Below are positions 32,907-45,900 of a stretch of 64,000 bases of DNA, one piece after another. Position 1 is the first letter of the stretch. Each line of letters begins with the position of its first letter. A program made the position numbers and the translations under genes. The notes under the pieces were generated by a model. The model ran no database searches. It was not told the origin of the DNA and saw only the letters and a program-made list of their open reading frames with translations. Source of the DNA: Hedera helix (Eukaryota; Streptophyta; Magnoliopsida; Apiales; Araliaceae). The stretch is taken from the NCBI GenBank assembly GCA_947179155.2, contig OX359274.1, forward strand, positions 48,951,564-49,015,563. Reading direction: 5' to 3'.

Positions 32907-34205
32907 TGTAATTTCGTGTACGTGCACACCTAGAGGGGGGGTGAATAGGTGTCTAAACCAAAAGTGATCTGTAATGGCAAATTTTAAATTTCCTTCGTTA
33001 CAGGCTTAAAGCAGACAGACGATGACTGTTACTTTTAGTGTCTGCTTTAGACTAAATTCTACTTTACTAATAATGCAGACAGAACGAGCTATTGAAATTC
33101 AGTGTCTGGATCAGTATGTTACGGATATCAGCAAAATACTTTTTGTGAAGCAGTTCAAATGCAGAATAAGAATGTAACAAATAAAACCACACAAATGCAA
33201 ACCACAAACACACGGATTTTTACGTGGTTCGGCCCCTATCCACTAATCTAGTGGCCTAATCCACGTCCAATACCAATTGGTATTGGATACTCTTTTTATT
33301 AATTTATAACTCAATTAAATACAATAAAAAGAACTCTCTGTTCAAATAAAGCTTTCCACTGTGATGGACACCTCTGCCCCTTTTGCACCTCTGCAACTGT
33401 TGCACCTCTGCAAACTTGAAAGCTCTCGTTGAACAGTCCCTATCCACTATTGGAACGACCAAGCTAAACACAGCTTGAACTCAGAATCTATTACAAAGTA
33501 TTTTGAATATACTGTGTTGTGATTTTCCAGCTAATAGACTAACAATATAACACAGACTTGCTGGAAATAAACAATGATAGCTCTCAATGAAAGTATATAA
33601 TGAATAAGGCTGATCTTTGCTTTGAGTTCTCTCTTCACTGATATATACTTTGTTGTCGTTGTTTTTGTACCTGTTCTAGCCGAGAAGAAAGAATATATAT
33701 ACAAAGAGTACCAACGGCTATAATAATTGGTTAGCAAAAAAAAATCTCATTCCACAGTTGGTATAATACATGATTTTAGCAATTTGCTGAGACCAACGGA
33801 TATGTAGAATTTATTCAAATCAGCAAATCAAGTATACGGTTACCTAGTCAAACCATAATAGCTTAAATAAAGGAGTATATTTGATAAGGTTTGCTAGAGT
33901 CCAGTCACCAGACAATTTAAATAGCTAAGATAGTTTCCTTGATAGACTCCAATTAGAATAAATCTCTCAGCTGAACAAATTCCTTAATGTATTCAATTAA
34001 AACAGATTTACCAAGATATATTAAGAAATATAATTTCCAGCAAATTTGCAATTCTATTAATTCAAGCTACTGGACTAGTAACCCATTTCGGGCACATCAA
34101 TGATAACATGATATATATTAAAAATCAGCCCAAACAATTTAATTAATCTTAACACAAACCCAAATAAATTGTCATCATTAAAATCACAAAATATATAAAC
34201 CAACA
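32907..34205 (-). repeat. 5' LTR of the copia element
   Basis: 1299 bp, the same length as the 3' LTR, with no indels visible. About nine base differences are seen by eye, eight of them transitions. TATA-like TATATATAT lies at 33693-33701 and the perfect palindrome at 33266-33287. Confidence 0.96.
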
Positions 34206-35503
34206 ATAAAAACAAGATGAACCACTGTTCATGCCCGCCATATGTCCATATAATTTATTTATAGCAGTAAAATTAAATTAAAGCAAAGTGGGAAACAAAA
34301 GAAAAGCAGTAATGGACAAGTTATAAAGCCGAACTTCTCTCTATTCATTCTTCCCTCGTGTATTTGAATTGTAATTGGACCTGTGATACATATATGTTAA
34401 TAAAGGCCATAAAGAAAAGTTCGAAATATTTTTCTTTTTATTCTTTCCTTTAACAACCATGCATGCATGCATATTGTTGTTTATTCACGAGCTTCTTGGG
34501 TTCAGGACTTGATGAAGTTTAAAAAGATGTACAACTAACAATTAATTTCAATGAAATGTCGGGGATCAAATTGTACATTACCTTCAATATATTTGTGGAT
34601 GCATGATGGGGAATTTAGATAAGAGGTTAAAAACTATTATAGTTGAAATGGACTTATTTTATAATTCATCTTTTCCAAAATATATAAGAGTATGCTATGC
34701 AAAATTTAAAAGAAAATACTTTTATATTTTAGAATAAAGGGAGTACTTCGCTCTTAACTATATAACGCAACTATACAAAGTGTCAGTCACTTGTAGAAAA
34801 AAAACATAGAATTGAAGGGAATATTAAGCTTATCTACAAAAAGTAAATTGATCATGATATAATAGAGAAGACACAACCCGGCCGGCCAGAGGACAACGAA
34901 ATAAGTGATAAAAAATAGAGGGGTTGGTCTGAAAAGATTAACTACATATATACATAAAACCCCGGCCCCAAACCTGTGAATTTATGAAGTCAACGCCCAG
35001 CAATACAATACTTTTGTTTTTTCATCGGAATATGTGTACCTAATAATGCGGATCTAGCTAATTAATTCAGAATGAGCATGTCTGTCCTCTTACACACACA
35101 CACACACATATAAATTATTTATGTGTGTGTGTGTCTACATATGTATGTATGTATATTAGCTCTAGACTTCCATAGTTTCATATGCATGATGCATGCATGG
35201 CATTAGATGATACATGCATGCATGTAATTTTGATCAGATCGATCTGTAAATATATAAAAAAAACAATTTAAGCTTGCTTCCAACGGCTCCATTGTTAACT
35301 AGTAGGCGTTCCTATAATGTTTCATAAATAAATTGAACAAGCCAATTAAGGAATAAGACCGTACAGATTAAAAATGAAAATAATTAGTAGCATATTGGAA
35401 TATGTATGATAGAATTAGAATTAAGCAGCTTTCCCGCTTTGACATATGGCATGCATGGACTACGTTAATTTTATTAATAGTTTGCTTGGCAAATTTTACC
35501 TAT

Positions 35504-35507
<4 letters not shown>

Positions 35508-35563
<56 letters not shown>

Positions 35564-35713
35564 GAGTAATACACAGTCGGCTAGAATTAAGAGCGATGAT
35601 TTAACCGTCGTCAAAGTTCAGAATTATCTATGACGACGGCTCAACTGTCGCCGTAACTTAAAAAATTGTCATTATAACTGATTGTGCACTATCCAGTCAT
35701 ATATACACATTTT

Positions 35714-35752
<39 letters not shown>
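35508..35752. repeat. Two (TA)n microsatellites around a GACGACGG-motif block
   Basis: TA tracts at 35508-35553 and 35719-35752 flank a segment containing AACCGTCGTCAAAG, GACGACGGCTCAACTGTCG and CGCCGT. Such motifs are common in the ends of plant CACTA elements, but no CACTA terminus with target duplication could be fixed. Confidence 0.5.
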
Positions 35753-35759
<7 letters not shown>

Positions 35760-36179
35760 GCTTTTCTTTAATCTCTTTTCTGTTTTTCATTTTTAGACAG
35801 ATGAAATTTAGGCTTCCCTCCTGCAAACTAATTAACTCCTATTTAGTCATTGACCATCACCGGACACAATTACATAGCCCCAAGGTGTTATATATATACA
35901 CACACATATGTAAGGCCATTAATAAACCAGTACATATATATAACCTATAATATTCCAATTTTTGTCTTCTTTTCCTGATCCATGATCTTCTTGTTGTTGG
36001 TGGACGTATATTCATAACAAGAGTCCAAGACTATTAATAGAGTTTAAGACGGATAAACAATTCTCTGATTAATTGAAGAAAACCCAATTGAAAAGATAAT
36101 TTATGCATATTTGAACTTCTAGCTAGGCAGCTTATAGCACGAACGCACTCTATCAGTTTCATATTATTTGGTTATAGTT

Positions 36180-36408
36180 GATTTTTTAAAATCAACGTAA
36201 GATATTTTTATACTTAAAATTGACATAAATTCTTTTAATTTTAATCAATACAATAATGAATATTATATATTATCTAAAAAATATTGTTCATTATAAATTT
36301 TATTGTTTCATAATTTTTAACGAGTGGTCTCAATTTTGAGTTTGAAAATATTTCAAATAAACTTTTTAAAATGAATAATGATCGTATAATTTGGAACGAA
36401 GAGAGTAT
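36180..36408. mobile_element. Truncated Stowaway-like MITE
   Basis: The interior (AATGAATATTATATATTATC, TAAATTTTATTGTTTCATAA, CTCAATTTTGAGTTTGAAAA) and the right end GGAACGAAGAGAGTA match the MITE at 13839-14101. The left end is diverged or missing. Confidence 0.5.
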
Positions 36409-38679
36409 TCAAATAAATTTAAGATATATATATGCAATGAAATGCTTGATTTACTATATATTATGCACTCTTTAATAATGTGCGCCCTCTCTTTAATCAA
36501 ATACGTCCTCTGTTCGAAATTGAGAGCATATTTTTTTTATTTTAGGACGTCATTAATCAGCGAGAGGGTAGTATTTTTGATCAATTATATTTATCAAATT
36601 TTATTGTGCATGTAAGTTATGACATTAATTGTTGCTTAAATAAAGTTAAATGTTTCTTAATGTCAGCAAAATAAAATAAAATAAGATGTCTATAATTTTG
36701 GGACAAAAAAATTCCATGAGTGATCATGTTCAACTATATATATATCGACTTGAAGTATAAAAGGGACAATCCTATAAAATACGCATGTTCTGAGGATTAT
36801 ATTGATCTATCACCAAATGGACGGCCGGATCAGTGATGCATAGAATTAATTTCTTTCTCGAACATGAAAGTATATATTGTTTAATTAATTGATAAATCTT
36901 AATTTGTATTATGCATGGTTGGAAATTAAAGAGAATATTATATTGAAAAGCATTGGTATTTTACTATCGTCAAAGGTATGTATTGTCTCATTTACAAGCA
37001 TTTAAATTGTAAATCGCACTCAATGTTACATTTCACCTATATATTCCTCTATATAATTAAGTACTCCATATCATAATTCATTAATTAATTCAAGTAGCGA
37101 GCTAGGCTAGCTAGGTCCTCTTTAAAAATTAATTTCCACTTTTTTATTTAATTTTTAGCTGACGAATGTCTCTCGAACTCTGACGCTTGCTCATGCAATT
37201 GATAATGATCAGAAATCATAATAGAGAACTGTCAATTAATTTGTATGTAATGGTTGACCTTAATCAGTGGGAAAAGTTCAAGTAAATTTGATTTAATTAC
37301 AATTAAGTCTTTAATTTGTATGCTTTCATCTCTCTAGATCTGATTAACATAAAAGAGATAGATAGTTTAATTTCATAAAGAGAAATTCATAGATACATTT
37401 AATTTAATTTTTTCATCCCTTCTATAAAAAAATCCAATTTAAAAGTGATGCAAAGATTCCAGTTATGAATACCATGCACTTAATTATTTATTGACGGAAG
37501 CCAGTAAGTTTTCTTTGCCCGCATCAATTAAAGTTGCACAAAGCATAATTTATTTTTGTTATAAATTCGTGTTTGAACAGTAACATATAAAATGGAAAAT
37601 ATTTGATTTTGAGGCGTATAAATATTGTTTCTAAAGTGATAATTGTCTCTTGCCATTTGAGATTTTAGTCTATTAGTTACAACTGAATCGTTGTATTTTT
37701 TTGTTTCTTTGTGTGAAGCATTTTAGTCTATTAAAGTGACGCGGGAGTAGGAGAGTTCGGATAAATTTAATTACCGTCTTCATGAAAGATAAACTCGAAC
37801 ATGTGATCTTGCACATTAAAAGAAAAAATCTCTACGACCATTTTTGAGTTTGCTACCACAAATAACAAATCTAAAGATTTTCCTTCAAAACTTATTTATT
37901 ATGAGATTTAATAATTTGATATGTAGGAAATGGAGGGGGAAATGAAGGAAGAAATTAAATTTCTTAAAATAATCACTATTTGTTAAGTTTGAAAAACAGT
38001 TATTGCTAGAGATTTTATTTTTTTTAAATCATCCCAAGGGCAAAAGAGAAGTTAGTAACTAAAGAAGTCTCACTATATACATAAAATCAAGATTTTTTTT
38101 ATTTTTCTGTAATAAAGAATATGAGTTTATTTTAATACATAACACTAAATGTACATATTTACGATCCAACGTCACTTATGTTCCGTAGAGCCTAGATATG
38201 TTTGGGCCTAAAAACCACTGTGAGTCGTATGGCACTGCCCAATCCAACTCATTCGGCCACCAAATTAGCCGGACCTAATTAATGACATTGTCTATTATTT
38301 GTTGAGCCCAAACCTTGTAGAACCCAACAACCATCGCTATTCTTTGCCCACTATAGTCTATCTCATCGTTAGACCCGATGAATGACTTACTGCTAGGCCA
38401 CTAATGATCCGTTCTACGAAAAAGAAATTTATTTGCAATATCTTTTGAAAAAGAGTTATATTTCTTTAAACATAATTTAAAAATAATTAAATATTTTTAA
38501 TTTATCATCAAATGTCATTATTAACAAACTAAACACTAAATGAATTTAGAGGTAAAAATCAACAAATATTTCTAAAATTTATAATTTTTACCATTGAGAC
38601 ATTCTTTTTATTAAAGGGAGGAGCACTAATAAATATAAACAATTCCTTATTTATCCGCATCCATTTCATTTCATCCAGT

Positions 38680-39270
38680 TAGGGGTGTGCAACCGGTAAA
38701 TCCCGGACCGAACCGGACCGGTACCGAACTGAACCGGTACCGAAAGTGGCAATTTTTTGATACCGAAACCGGTACCGAAAGTACCGGTATACCGAACCGG
38801 AAAACCGGTTCGGTACCGGTTCGGTACTGGTTTTTACCGAATAAAACCGAAATTAATATAATTAATATTTTATTATTATTTTTATTAATAATTTATTATT
38901 ATAATTATTATTTTATTATTATAATTATTAATTTTATTATTATAATTATTAATTTTATTATTATTATTATTATTTTTATTATTATTATTATTATTTCTAT
39001 TATTATTATTACTATTTCTATTATTATTAATAATTATTTAGTAATAATAATAATAATAATAATAATAATTTAAAAAAAAAATAGAAAACCGGTTCGGTTC
39101 GGTAAATACCGAACCATAAATATGCGGTACCGGAACCGGTATCGAAAAACCGGTATATACCGGTTTTTTTGTACCGGTACCGAACCGGTTTATTTTATAC
39201 CGAAAAATCGGTTTGGTCCGGACCGGTTTCCCGGAAAAACCGAAAATACCGAAATGGATGCACAGCCCTA
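38680..39270. mobile_element. hAT-type MITE with ACCGGT-rich ends and perfect 8-bp target duplication
   Basis: 591 bp. Ends TAGGGGTGTGCA and (reverse complement of the right end) TAGGGCTGTGCAT. The target duplication CATCCAGT is perfect at 38672-38679 and 39271-39278. Both flanks are dense in ACCGGTACCG/CGGTTCGGTACCGG motifs in opposite orientations, so the element can fold back on itself. The centre is a long ATT/TTA microsatellite (about 38855-39068). No transposase. Open frames across it reflect the repeats, not protein. Confidence 0.85.
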
Positions 39271-39278
39271 CATCCAGT

Positions 39279-39878
39279 ACCATAAATTGATTTTATTACT
39301 ATTACAATTGTTTCACCAAAACAATTCTTCTTATAGATATTAAGAATGTATTAAATTGTTAAATTTTGACTAAGGCTGTAAACGATACGATTCGAACCAA
39401 ACTCGAATACTATAATAACAAGTTATTTATTTTATAGAAAGAGAAGAAGAAAAAAATACTAACTTTATAACACTGATGGTTTAATAAAAAGTATATTGCA
39501 ATTTTTTATCTATTACTTTCTCTGTTTCTTAAACCATCTCTCCACTAATTAACTTTTAATTTTTTACTTGCTCACACATAGTGTGTGCCAAAGTAAATAA
39601 GGGCTTTTATCTATTTATTATATAATAAGAGAGGAAGAAAAATATTATAACTAGCTCTTAAACACGTGCAAAGTACAAATTTGTTAGGTATAAATTAGTT
39701 ACCTTAATTTTTTGTTGTTGTATATTTCTATCTAATAAAATAAAAATATATTTGTTCATGTATTTTTTTAAAGCCAATAAGTAACTAATCTACCTCAAAT
39801 TATTTATTATTTCCATTTCTTATTGTAAAATATATGAAAATACACTTGTTATTCAATATTAAATTAATGGTGAGTTTT

Positions 39879-39914
<36 letters not shown>

Positions 39915-40372
39915 AAATTGATGCACTTTATTTTTTATTTATAAATAACAAAATTTAAATATGAAATCGCCCATTATTTAAGTGTGTGTGATTTAATCTT
40001 TACCTGATTTTACTTGATTTAACACAATAAATATCTAGCATATAAATACTAATAGTAACTCCATGAAATCAATCAGCAATTGCCTTCATTTGTGTTTTTA
40101 TATATTGTATAAGAATTTTTAATGCACGCCTACAAGATCAAACATCACCTTAACATTGATCTTTAGTGACACATTAACCAAGTATTGCTTGCTAATCATG
40201 AAGACATGTTTTGTCAGACAATATTAAGAAATTAAACCAAGATCAATTTCACATGTTATTTTTAGATATCCTAAAATGAACGAAGAAACAAATACACGTT
40301 GTAAGTTCAATAATATATATTTAATTTTAAAATAAGTAAAATAATTCAAGTTCCTAAATACCATACCATACA
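39279..40372. other. AT-rich spacer between the two hAT elements
   Basis: Contains a hAT-like terminus fragment (AAGGCTGTAAACGATACGAT, near 39372) and a TA tract at about 39884-39911. No gene. Confidence 0.5.
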
Positions 40373-40380
40373 GGCTCCAT

Positions 40381-40774
40381 TAGGGGTGTGAATTTGAAAT
40401 GTTTTTTTTTTTATTTTTCAATTTTTCAGACCGATCCTAATCGACTGATTCGAGACAAAAAGAACCAATCCGGTACCGATACAAAAAAATTGGTATATAC
40501 CAGTTTTTTTGTTTCGATATGGCGTTTTTATAGTTCTGTAAATACCGAACTGTACCGGTTATACCGATTTTAAATTTTATTTATTTATTATTATTAATAA
40601 ATAATTAATAATTATTATTATTATTATTATTATATTAGTTTTCAATTTTTACCGGTACCGAACCGGCTTACTGATTCTGTATATCGGTCCAATCGGTATC
40701 GAAATTAGCCCGAAATTTGGCTAATTTCGATACCGGTCAAATTCGAACGAGTAAAAACCGGTTGAACACCCCTA
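40381..40774. mobile_element. Second hAT-type MITE of the same family, perfect 8-bp target duplication
   Basis: 394 bp. Ends TAGGGGTGTGAA and (reverse complement) TAGGGGTGTTCAA. The target duplication GGCTCCAT is perfect at 40373-40380 and 40775-40782. The interior again has CCGGTACCGA-type motifs in both orientations around an ATT/TTA microsatellite. It is shorter and more diverged than the copy at 38680. Confidence 0.85.
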
Positions 40775-40782
40775 GGCTCCAT

Positions 40783-42953
40783 TGTTGTCTGAAAAAATTG
40801 CTAACAGAAGCTCTAGTTCTTTTCCTTTTAATTTGTTCATACTTGCACGGTAAACATGCTTCAAAACTTTCTTTACATTCTTAAGTCTGAATGTATAGAT
40901 TGGTATTATAAGTCCAGGATTAAAATCATGCAAGACAACAACGTATTACAATTTAGCTTTATCTTGTATTAGGTCAGGTTGTCTAATATAACATATATAC
41001 ATGAAGGAAAAAAAATATGTCGAAACAATAAACTACCATTCCAATACTTAACACATTTGAGCAAGTTTACTATAAAATCCACGAGCAACATTTTCCAGCA
41101 CGTTCTATGAAATGTTAATGCATGCCAACTGACTAACAGTCACGCCATTGATTATTTTTTGTGATATACAAGAAGACCAAGAGTTGAGCTGTAATTAAAA
41201 CTTACCTTGTCGATGAAAGAGATAAAAAAAACTTGAAATGTTCAAATTACATTCCTCTAACATAGCCATGAAATTTTTAGAATTCATGAAATTTAGAAAC
41301 ATTTTGGTTGCTTCAGAAGTTACAACTTACAAATTTTAAATTATGACTTCCTGATTATCTAGTATTTTGCACATTAAATCTTAATCCTATGTAAAATTCC
41401 AAATATGTATCATTATATATAGCATCCATTTTTAAGACCGTTTGGAATATGAAAAATTTCAATAGTATTAGGTGTTAATTTTTTTATTTCACAATATTAA
41501 TGCTCTATTTTAAATGTTATTAATATCTATAAAACAGTGGTTACAAATAGGTTAATTTATGTTGTTTATATCTAAGATCAATTTTTATCTATATTTTGAA
41601 TGTTGATTATTATAAAGAAAAAAATATTTGTACAACTCTTGAAAAGAGGGATAGACCAATTATATATATTTGATATTATTGTATGGTTTAAGTATGAACA
41701 AATTTGATTTTTATTTTTTATTTTTAATGTAATTAATGCATGTGATTATAATGCAATAATTAGATTAATATTAGGATAGACATGTTATAACCGAAGAGAA
41801 AAAATTATTATAGGATAATTGTAACATATGGACAAAATAATTGCATATATTTTTGCTCGTAAAAATTCATTGCACTCAATAACATCCACCGTTAAAATTT
41901 ATTGCGGCTCAAAAAAGACTACAAAATCTACGACTTTTTTATTTTATTTTTTATATATAGTAATAGATTAAAAAAATATGCTCTTTTTGCGATTTTTTTT
42001 ATGGGTCTGCTTAATGTGTGCTCTAAGGAGACACACTAAGCGCGAAAAACAAGAAATAAGACCCGCTAAAAATTATTTATTTATATAGTTGCACTGAATT
42101 CAATACATATGGTCCATTAGTATATTATTTTTTTATACATTAAATTTAATACGCCTACATAAATAAATAATATTATAAATTATTTTTCACGTTTAATCTG
42201 TGCCTCAAGGGCACACGTTAAGAAAATCCTTTTTTTATAAATGAGAATATTTTTTTTGCTGACAAATGAGTAATAATTAGCGTATAAGTGTAACATTAGA
42301 TCATACATTCTGTCTTTGACAAAAATATTGTCTCGTCTAAAATTTATTCAACGCGCATTAGAAATTTAGGCCAACGTCCTCCAATCAGAAACCGCAGTAG
42401 GTGCCACGCACTGTTAGATGAAACTCGTCACCTGTGATAGGTCCGACAGAAACGGGTCTGACTAATACAGACCGGCATGGTTCAGCGGCTCTCCATGTCT
42501 AACGGGTTGCGCATACGGTCCATCTCCAGATGTCTGCGTATGGAGAGAGAAAATGAAAATGAAAAAACAAGCAGATTTTAGAAAGATAATTGAAACCGAA
42601 AAATCTCAAATTACATATATATATATTTTTAGAGAGAGAAAACAGAGACTTATAGTGCCCTTTTCAACGGCCACCGATCATCCCTGTCCAGGTTTCATAA
42701 ATTTCCAATTAAACCTTTTGTTTTCGATTTACCAGAGGAAAAAAATTGGGGGAAATCATTGTAAAAGAATTCCGCCATTTTAAGCCTAACAGCTTGCAAA
42801 ACCATCATTTCATATATACCTCTTCTATTTATCTTATCTAAGGCAGCGGTGGTGTTTGCAGGCCAGTCATGCAAGATTTATCTTTTTTAAAATTCCCATT
42901 TTTTCTTCGTTTATGTTTATAGTTATATAAATAGATATACAGAAAAATATAAA
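40783..42953. other. AT-rich intergenic DNA and the ETO1-like 5' region
   Basis: No gene is recognised up to about 42350. Two imperfect hairpins lie at 42010-42040 and 42192-42222. From about 42370 the composition becomes less AT-rich and probably holds promoter and 5' UTR of the ETO1-like gene. A TATATAAATAG at 42924-42934 lies only about 20 nt before the ATG, too close to serve that ATG. Confidence 0.5.
42010..42222. repeat. Two related imperfect hairpins
   Basis: At 42010-42040 CTTAATGTGTG pairs with CACACTAAG; at 42192-42222 a TTTAATCTGTG/CACACGTTAAG pair has the same plan (stem, then CTCxAAGG-like loop). They may be the two ends of a small element, but no target duplication was found. 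Confidence 0.45.
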
Positions 42954-45900
42954 ATGCAGAACAACAATATAGTTACCAAAATGCGGACTTTGAAAATGAC
43001 GGAAGGATGTAAAGGGACGCCAATTTATCCCCTTAATTCGTCCGGCGGTACTGCCGGTGGTGGTAGTATAGGAGAGAAGTTTTTAGAACGCCTCCAAGAT
43101 CATCTTAGAGTGAATTCCATTAGGTCAAAATCTACGCAAAATTTTCAGAATTATCAAGTTGATAACAGTGTTATTTTAGCTGAAGCTCTTGGTAGTTATG
43201 GCCTACCCCAAACGGATCTCATTGAGCCCCAAATTGAACCTTGCTTAAAGTCGGTTAATTTTATAGAATCCCTAGCTGATGTTTACCGTAGACTCGAGAA
43301 TTGTCCCCAATTTGAGAGATCAGGGATGTATCTTGAGCAATGTGCGTTGCTCCGTGGGCTACCTGATCCTAAATTGTTCAGGCGGAGCCTTCTGTTGGCA
43401 AGGCAGCATGCCGTGGATATCCATCCTAAGATTGTTCTTTCCGCGGGGTTACGGTATGCAAGGAGAGATGATGAGCTTCTCGGGACATCCTCCATGGACT
43501 GTTGTGGACGGTTTATTGAATGCCCTAGAGCTGCTTTGGTACCTGGGTATAATCCTGAATCTGACAATGATTCCTGCAACTGTCTTCAAACCCTAAGGGA
43601 AGACAATGGCGACATTGAATTTTGTATGGGGAAAGAGGAATGCTCAACTTTGGAGGAAGACTGTGATATGTCATTTTGGATAGGTGATGAGGAAGTCAGG
43701 TGCAAGAGATATAGCATGGCGTCCCTTTCCAGGCCGTTTAAGGCAATGTTGTATGGTAGTTTCATGGAGTCAAAAAGAGAGAAGATAAATTTTACACGAA
43801 ATGGGATATCTGTAAAGGGGATGAAAGCTGCTGAGATATTTAGTCGCATCAAATCTGTAGATTCTTTCGACATAGATGTTGTTCTGGAGCTCCTGTCTTT
43901 GGCAAACAAGTTTTTCTGTGACGAGATGAAGTCTGCTTGTGATGCATATTTGGCAAATATGGTTTTAGACATGGATACTGCTATGTTACTTATTGAGTAT
44001 GGATTGGAGGAGACGGCATATCTTCTAGTGGCAGCTTGCTTGCAGGTTATATTGAGAGAGCTCCCAAGTTCAATGAACAGTCCGAATGTGCTGAAATTAT
44101 TTTGCAGTTCAGAGGCTAGGGAAAGATTGGCTTTGGCAGGACATGCTTCATTTCTGTTGTACAACTTTTTGAGACAGGTTGCAATGGACAATGACATGAA
44201 AGCAAACATGACAGTAATGTTACTGGAGAGGCTGAGTGAGTGTGCAACTGAAGATTGGCACAAACAACTTGCATTCCATCTGCTGGGTTGTGTAATGCTT
44301 GAGAGGAAAGAGTACAAGGATGCCCAGAAGTGGTTTAAGGCAGCCGTGGAAGCAGGTCATAGTTATTCCTTTGTTGGCATTGCACGGACCAAGTACAAGC
44401 GTGGTCATACATATTCGGCTTATAAGCTGATGAACTCACTCATTTCTGATTATACACCTTCTGGTTGGATGTATCAGGAGCGATCCTTATACTGTAATGG
44501 GAAAGAGAAGATGATGGATTTGAATACAGCAACTGAATTGGACCCAACTCTTTCTTATCCATACAAGTACAGGGCTGTTTTAATGCTGGAGGAGAATAGA
44601 GCGGCAGCTGCCATTACGGAGATTGAGAAAATAATTGGATTCAAGGTTTCTACTGACTGCCTAGAACTACGTGCTTGGCTCTTGCTTTCCCAAGAGGATT
44701 TTGGTGGAGCTTTAAGAGATGTCCGGGCAATACTGACTTTGGATCCCAATTACATGATGTTCCATGGGAAGTTGCATGGTGACCATTTGGTGGAGCTCCT
44801 TCGCCATCATGTTCAACAATGGAGTCAGGCTGATTGCTGGATTCAACTGTATGATCGATGGTCCGCTGTTGACGACATTGGCTCTCTAGCTGTTGTACAC
44901 CATATGTTGGCAAATGACCCGGGGAAGAGCCTCTTACTATTTCGTCAATCTCTCCTCCTTTTACGGTGAGTATGAATTGTTAGTATAAGTTAATCTTTCA
45001 ATTCTTTTAATCTTTGTTAAAATGACTCGAGTGTGGTTGTAAGGTACATGCATGTGTCTTAGTGTTGAACTTGGTAAAATTAGTTTCTTCAGACACGTGG
45101 ACAAGGCTGAAAAGTGTCTTATAGTTGGATACGAGTAGATAGACACGATTCGTGCAACTACATTATCTTCCTCAAGTAAAATTCCATTATAATAAGCATC
45201 TACATGAACATGAGGACATCCTAGTGACAAAACAATTTCAGCGAAAAATCTGTTTCTTCTTTCCCTCACCTTTTTTTCTCCTCATTTTTTTTCTTCTCTA
45301 TTGATGATGTGGCATGTCCGACAGGGATGCAATGCCTCCACACCTATGTTTGGGTGTCAACATGGGTACATCACTTATTCAGAAGAGTCCATGTAACATA
45401 GCTTTTATCTTTTGTCAGTTTCATTCTTCTAGTATCGTGCTTTATAGTCATTTAAAATACATTGGTGCTCAAAGATGCTATTTCTTTTAAGTTTTTAATG
45501 TGGACTCACCAATTCTTTTTGCTTTTGTATTAATATTGCATGTGAAATCTTATTGGTTGCCATGGATTCTATTTTGAGCCAATGCTCAATTGCTTGGTTT
45601 CCTGTCAGGGGTAATGTGCAAGCCGTACATCCTATGAGGCTTGTGAGGTTGCCATTGTGTGATGTGATTTAAAAGATAGGGATAAGTTACTTGAAGCAGA
45701 TGGAGTTGCCATTCACAGACTGAATAATTAATGCATAACTATTAACGATTTTGTAAAAACCTGTTTATCGAGATATTGTTTCTAAGTAATGTTTTCCCTG
45801 AATTTTCTGAAAGTACTTGATGAAAAAGAAATAAATATGCGAGTCTAAAGGGGTTGGAGAACAAAATGTACACTGGAAACTTGATGGTAGAATGCAACAA

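Larger units (their letters stand above)
24496..34210 (-). mobile_element. Full-length Sirevirus-like Ty1/copia LTR retrotransposon with its 5-bp target duplication
   Basis: The element proper is 24501-34205 (9705 bp), transcribed on the minus strand. It is flanked by target duplication ATAAA at 24496-24500 and 34206-34210. Each LTR is exactly 1299 bp. Order in the sense direction: 5' LTR (32907-34205), tRNA-Met primer site, gag, protease, integrase, reverse transcriptase, RNase H, an extra ORF, a polypurine region and the 3' LTR (24501-25799). Gene order (integrase before RT) is Ty1/copia. Several features fit the Sirevirus lineage: length near 10 kb, two zinc knuckles in gag, several G-rich polypurine motifs before the 3' LTR, an ORF in the env position, and the LTR motif TTTTTACGTGGTTCGGCC. 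Coding regions carry five in-frame stops and at least three frameshifts, so this copy is not autonomous. By eye I count nine LTR differences, about 0.7%. Confidence 0.96.
34211..38671. other. Long gene-free AT-rich region
   Basis: No gene is recognised in about 4.4 kb. It has (TA)n tracts (35508-35553, 35719-35752), a truncated Stowaway-like MITE (36180-36408), several CATGCATG (RY-type) clusters near 34460-34475 and 35180-35225, and GACGACGG/CCGTCGTC motifs near 35595-35655 that resemble CACTA subterminal repeats. Confidence 0.6.

Noticed and set aside
38687..39283. Open frames of 73-128 codons on both strands
   Set aside because: They follow the ACCGGT and ATT repeats of the hAT-type element and have low-complexity translations (runs of I, Y, T, G).
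42924..42934. TATATAAATAG as the ETO1-like TATA box
   Set aside because: It lies about 20 nt before the ATG that best matches the family start, so transcription would begin at or after that ATG.
43586..44317. 243-codon antisense frame inside ETO1-like exon 1
   Set aside because: Mirror of a conserved coding exon; no own motifs or promoter signs.
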